Shown here: one piece after another, positions 33,595 to 36,613 of the stretch
Layout of the letters: every line of letters starts with the position of its first letter
Position numbering within the stretch: position 1 is the first letter of the stretch
Assembly: GCA_025352225.1 (NCBI GenBank)
Contig: JANXTT010000077.1
Span: 1 to 36,613, forward strand
From: Mucilaginibacter sp.
GTDB lineage: Bacteria; Bacteroidota; Bacteroidia; Sphingobacteriales; Sphingobacteriaceae
Direction: 5' to 3'
DNA: 36,613 nt
Notes under the pieces: model-generated
What the model was told of the DNA's origin: nothing
The model's input: the letters and a program-made list of their open reading frames with translations, nothing else
Database searches by the model: none
Made by a program: the position numbers and the translations under genes

Positions 33595-33894
33595 ATGGCC
33601 GATATAACTGCGGTAGAATTGAACGAGCGGATTAGGATGGGAGAAAAAATCAATCTAATTGATGTTCGCGACGGTTTAGAATACCATACCTACAACATTG
33701 GGGGACTAAACATACCGCTAGGAAAACTTCCAACAGAAGTTAATAACCTGGAATGGAATAAGAGCGATGAAATTATAGTTGTCTGTAAAATGGGATTACG
33801 TAGTAAAACAGGCAAACTTATTTTGTTGCAGAATGGTTATAGCAATGTTAAAAATTTGGAAGGCGGATTAATTTCGCTTCAAAAAAGCAAATAA
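33595..33894 (+). CDS. Single-domain rhodanese-like protein
   Basis: A 99-residue rhodanese domain. The active-site loop is CKMGLRS with Cys64, and LIDVRDGLEYHTYNIGG is the upstream conserved segment. Such proteins carry sulfane sulfur as a persulfide. No signal peptide is present, so it acts in the cytoplasm. Its ATG directly follows the PASTA stop with no gap, and mltG starts 13 nt after it, so it is co-transcribed with wall genes, though a functional link is not evident. Confidence 0.9.
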   Translation: MADITAVELNERIRMGEKINLIDVRDGLEYHTYNIGGLNIPLGKLPTEVNNLEWNKSDEIIVVCKMGLRSKTGKLILLQNGYSNVKNLEGGLISLQKSK

Positions 33895-33907
33895 AAAATA
33901 TTATAAT

Positions 33908-34963
33908 ATGTCTACACAGCAAGCATCGTCAGGGACTACATTGCGAAAATTTATTATTGCATCCGTACTAATCATTGTTTTAGTATTGGCAATAAAAGGC
34001 ATCACTTATTACTTAAGATATTATGGCCCTAATGTTAGCGATAAACAAGAGTATCTATTTATACATACAGGTGCAACCTATAATGATGTTTATAATACCA
34101 TCCGTAACCAAGGACTTGTAAACGATACGACTACATTCTCATGGACGGCGCATAATAAAGGTTATACACATAGAGTAAAACCCGGAAAATACCATCTGCA
34201 TAAAGGAATGAGTAACCGTGATCTCATAAATATGTTGTTAACAGGTCGGCAAGAACCTGTAAACGTTATCATCAAAAACTTTCGTCTTAAAGAAAATTTC
34301 GCTGGTTTTATGGGTAAAAAATTAGAATCAGATTCTTTATCAATTATTAATCTTTTGGATTCTACCAGGTACGTACAACAGTTTGGGTTCACGCCCGACA
34401 ATGTGTATACAATGGTATTGCCTAATACTTATAAGATAAATTGGAATGTATCATCAAAAAAACTATTCAGTAGGTTGTATAACGAATATGAGAAGTTCTG
34501 GACTCCAGAAAGAAAACAAAAAGCAGCCGGCCTCAACCTAAACCCTGTTAAAGTATCTATTTTAGCTTCTATAGTTGATGCTGAAGCACTCCATGATAAT
34601 GAAATGCCAACAATTGCCGGTCTGTATTTAAATAGGTTAAAAAAGGGCATGAAACTCGAAGCGGATCCAACAGTAATTTTTGCAGCTCATGATTTTACAA
34701 TCCACCGCGTGTTGAAAAAACAACTAATAATTAATTCACCATACAACACCTATATGCATACCGGCCTTCCACCGGGCCCTATCATGATGCCTTCGATCAA
34801 TGCAATTAACGCAGTACTTAATTATCAAAAAAATGATTATATATATATGTGCGCAAAGGAAGACTTTTCGGGCTATCATAACTTTGCTACAACAGTAAGC
34901 CAGCACCTCATTAACGCCCATAAGTTTCAAAAGGCCTTAAATGAAAGAAATATAAAACGCTAA
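33908..34963 (+). CDS. mltG: Endolytic murein transglycosylase
   Basis: A 351-residue protein of the MltG/YceG family that cuts growing glycan strands and is thought to end peptidoglycan polymerisation. It has one N-terminal membrane helix (about 14-32), a LysM-like region (about 45-115) and the catalytic domain. The conserved block ILASIVDAEALHDNEMP carries the likely catalytic Glu226, followed by IAGLYLNRLKKGM and LEADPTVIFA. The length is normal. It sits in a wall-related operon, and its stop overlaps the thioesterase start by one base (TAATG). Confidence 0.93.
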   Translation: MSTQQASSGTTLRKFIIASVLIIVLVLAIKGITYYLRYYGPNVSDKQEYLFIHTGATYNDVYNTIRNQGLVNDTTTFSWTAHNKGYTHRVKPGKYHLHKGMSNRDLINMLLTGRQEPVNVIIKNFRLKENFAGFMGKKLESDSLSIINLLDSTRYVQQFGFTPDNVYTMVLPNTYKINWNVSSKKLFSRLYNEYEKFWTPERKQKAAGLNLNPVKVSILASIVDAEALHDNEMPTIAGLYLNRLKKGMKLEADPTVIFAAHDFTIHRVLKKQLIINSPYNTYMHTGLPPGPIMMPSINAINAVLNYQKNDYIYMCAKEDFSGYHNFATTVSQHLINAHKFQKALNERNIKR

Positions 34964-35370
34964 TGTTTGTAACCTCAACAAAATTACGCGTACGCTACGG
35001 AGAAACTGACCAAATGGGCTATGCATATTACGGTAATTACGCCGGGTTTTATGAGGTTGGACGTGTGGAAATGTTACGCACATTAGGCCTCACTTATAGT
35101 GGGATGGAAGCATATGGGGTTATGATGCCCGTGCTTGAATTACATTGTAAATATATAAAGCCAGCATTATATGATGAGGAGATAACAATTAAAGTAACCG
35201 TTGCAACAATGCCAGGAGTACGAATACATTTTAAATATGAATTATTTAATGAAAATGACGAGTTAATAAACATAGGTGAAACATTACTGGTTTTTGTTAA
35301 TATGGAAACAAAGCGCCCTTGCATGGCTCCAGAATATTTTCTTGATAAGATAAAGCCTTTTTTTGATTAG
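34963..35370 (+). CDS. Acyl-CoA thioesterase (YbgC/FadM type hotdog fold)
   Basis: A 135-residue hotdog-fold thioesterase of the 4-hydroxybenzoyl-CoA thioesterase/YbgC group. The start RVRYGETDQMGYAYYGNY carries the conserved Asp in the usual catalytic position, followed by the FYEVGRVEMLR helix. It probably hydrolyses an acyl-CoA or acyl-ACP in the cytoplasm; the substrate is unknown. It is coupled to mltG by a one-base overlap and followed after 11 nt by the YihY gene. Confidence 0.9.
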   Translation: MFVTSTKLRVRYGETDQMGYAYYGNYAGFYEVGRVEMLRTLGLTYSGMEAYGVMMPVLELHCKYIKPALYDEEITIKVTVATMPGVRIHFKYELFNENDELINIGETLLVFVNMETKRPCMAPEYFLDKIKPFFD

Positions 35371-35381
35371 ATTTGGGATAG

Positions 35382-36377
35382 ATGGAATGGCTGCACCGGT
35401 TTCTATTAAAATTTAGGTTTTACCAGTACATACTCGACTGGACTAAAGTAGTAATTTTACCTGGCTTTAGACCTTTACCTTTATACACTGTAGCGACCTT
35501 CTTTTTTGAAGAATTAAAACAAGATTCTCTTGCTAACAAAGCATCTTCACTCGCTTATAGCTTTTTATTGGCAATGTTTCCTGGGATAATTTTTCTATTT
35601 ACATTAATTCCATATATCCATTTCGGAAATTTCCACGAACAACTTTTAGAATTATTAGGTCTAATATTACCCAACAATGTTTATACCGCATTTCAATCTA
35701 CCATTGAGGACATAGTTAAACACCAAAATGTAAGCCTGCTTTCATTTGGTTTTTTATCGGCACTGATATTTGCTACTAATGGTGTAAATAAGCTGATGCA
35801 GGCCTTTAACAAATCATCCCTCATAAGTGAAACCCGGAGCTGGTTAAAACGCCGATGGATAGCCCTGGTACTTACCATTCTTATTGCGTTGTCTCTTTTT
35901 GTTGCAATTTTTATTATGGTTTTAGGCGAAGCTGTTATCAGTTTTATAAAATTTTCATTTAACTCTAAAGGTAAATTTTGGATTTACCCTATTATGATCT
36001 CCAGGTGGGGAATAGTTATTATATTGTTTTTCGTTACAGTTTCTATTTTATATCGATATGGACCGGCTCACAGGCGTAAATGGAAGTTTTTAAGCCCCGG
36101 ATCAATTTTGGCAACCTTTTTAGCTGTACTTACATCTTTAATATTTACTTTTTACATTAATAACTTTGCAGCGGCTGCTTATAATAAATTATATGGATCT
36201 ATTGGAACGCTCATTGTAGTGATGTTGTGGTTATACTTAAATTCACTAATTATATTGATAGGGTTTGAATTAAACGCAAGTATTGACCTTTCAAAACGCA
36301 CCATTAAAATAGTAAAACCACAGTTTAACACTTTTAAGTCAAGGAAAGACGCCATTAAACAAAATAAAATTAGTTGA
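35382..36377 (+). CDS. YihY/UPF0761 family membrane protein
   Basis: A 331-residue inner-membrane protein of the YihY/BrkB family, with about six membrane helices between residues 50 and 300. Recognisable parts are NKASSLAYSFLLAMFPG, ATNGVNKLMQAFNKS, YRYGPAHRRKWKFLSPGS and the final LYLNSLIILIGFELNA. Despite older annotation as ribonuclease BN, that activity belongs to another protein; YihY proteins have no firm function, and transport has been suggested. It is the last gene of the PASTA operon. The basic C-terminal tail lies in the cytoplasm. Confidence 0.9.
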   Translation: MEWLHRFLLKFRFYQYILDWTKVVILPGFRPLPLYTVATFFFEELKQDSLANKASSLAYSFLLAMFPGIIFLFTLIPYIHFGNFHEQLLELLGLILPNNVYTAFQSTIEDIVKHQNVSLLSFGFLSALIFATNGVNKLMQAFNKSSLISETRSWLKRRWIALVLTILIALSLFVAIFIMVLGEAVISFIKFSFNSKGKFWIYPIMISRWGIVIILFFVTVSILYRYGPAHRRKWKFLSPGSILATFLAVLTSLIFTFYINNFAAAAYNKLYGSIGTLIVVMLWLYLNSLIILIGFELNASIDLSKRTIKIVKPQFNTFKSRKDAIKQNKIS

Positions 36378-36431
36378 CCCTTAAAGGTTTACATGCAATT
36401 AATAGAATATTAAAAAATAATTAACCTCAAA

Positions 36432-36462
36432 TTTGCCATTTCAGCAAGGATTTGTACTTTTG
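36432..36462 (+). promoter_or_regulatory. Promoter of tRNA-Ser
   Basis: TTTG at 36432-36435, a 19-bp spacer and TACTTTTG at 36455-36462 match the Bacteroidota consensus exactly. The -7 box ends 5 nt before the mature tRNA. Confidence 0.8.
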
Positions 36463-36467
36463 TCCCC

Positions 36468-36554
36468 GGAGAGTTGGCAGAGTGGTCGATTGCGGCAGTC
36501 TTGAAAACTGTTGACTTGTTAAAGGGTCCTGGGGTTCGAATCCCTAGCTCTCCG
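36468..36554 (+). tRNA. tRNA-Ser (anticodon TGA)
   Basis: An 87-nt tRNA. The acceptor arm GGAGAGT pairs with GCTCTCC (one wobble), the anticodon TGA is at 36502-36504 after U33, a long variable arm typical of serine tRNAs follows, and the T loop is GGTTCGAATCC. The discriminator base is G. The 3' CCA is not encoded, so it must be added after RNase Z cleavage. Confidence 0.97.
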
Positions 36555-36567
36555 CAACCTTAAATCA

Positions 36568-36602
36568 AAAAATGCCCTTTACAGTATGTATTGGGCATTT
36601 TT
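36568..36602 (+). terminator. Intrinsic terminator after tRNA-Ser
   Basis: Arms 36568-36577 (AAAAATGCCC) and 36593-36602 (GGGCATTTTT) are perfect reverse complements over a 15-nt loop, ending in a T-run. It starts 14 nt after the tRNA. Confidence 0.85.
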
Positions 36603-36613
36603 GTTTCTAACTA

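Noticed and set aside
34559..34620. MltG appeared to lack one glutamate of the E. coli VEKE motif
   Set aside because: The second Glu (Glu226 here) is retained, and to my knowledge this variation is normal in Bacteroidota MltG.

Overview
The window is AT-rich, gene-dense chromosomal DNA from a member of the Bacteroidota, most likely family Sphingobacteriaceae (Mucilaginibacter- or Pedobacter-like; inferred, not proven). The evidence is several promoters of the Bacteroidota form (TTTG, about 19 bp, TAnnTTTG), few Shine-Dalgarno sites, an oxygen-dependent hemF, a short type II-like glutamine synthetase, TonB C-terminal domain proteins, GH2 and GH95 glycosidases, a PASTA protein without a kinase, and a DUF3494 ice-binding lipoprotein. 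No rRNA, CRISPR array, insertion sequence or prophage was seen. There is one tRNA, tRNA-Ser(TGA), at the right edge.

Layout. 1-5004 (minus): a probable operon of SAM hydroxide adenosyltransferase, a coiled-coil membrane protein, an ABCB-type exporter, a beta-CASP metallo-beta-lactamase protein and a small lipoprotein. 5105-8994 (plus): phoH-like gene, purC, STAS protein, ribonuclease Z, CYTH protein. 8996-9619 (minus): degenerate PAP2-like membrane protein. 10003-13619 (plus): glutamine synthetase, 1-Cys peroxiredoxin, cold shock protein and MFS transporter, with clear terminators after the first and third. 13669-16538 (minus): ABC ATPase, permease, GntR/YtrA-type regulator, a surface-adhesin-like protein and an unlisted 44-residue membrane peptide, all behind a promoter whose start site is covered by a YtrA-like operator. 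16688-17596 (plus): hemF.

17970-25337 is a glycan island: a secreted GH2 enzyme and a secreted GH95 alpha-L-fucosidase flank two minus-strand genes that together encode three TonB C-terminal domains. There is no SusC/SusD pair. 25443-29298 (minus) holds a lipoprotein with an Ig-like domain, three InlB-type repeats and a DUF3494 ice-binding domain, followed by an outer-membrane protein with two OmpA-like domains. 29861-32612 (minus): ddl with an ABC ATPase and membrane subunit. 32824-36377 (plus): PASTA protein, rhodanese, mltG, thioesterase and a YihY-family protein. The last two blocks share a divergent control region with a perfect inverted repeat between two promoters.

The best candidates for something undescribed are the YtrA-controlled ABC/adhesin/small-peptide operon, the secreted protein with two TonB domains joined by a lysine-rich linker, and the ice-binding lipoprotein paired with a double-OmpA protein.
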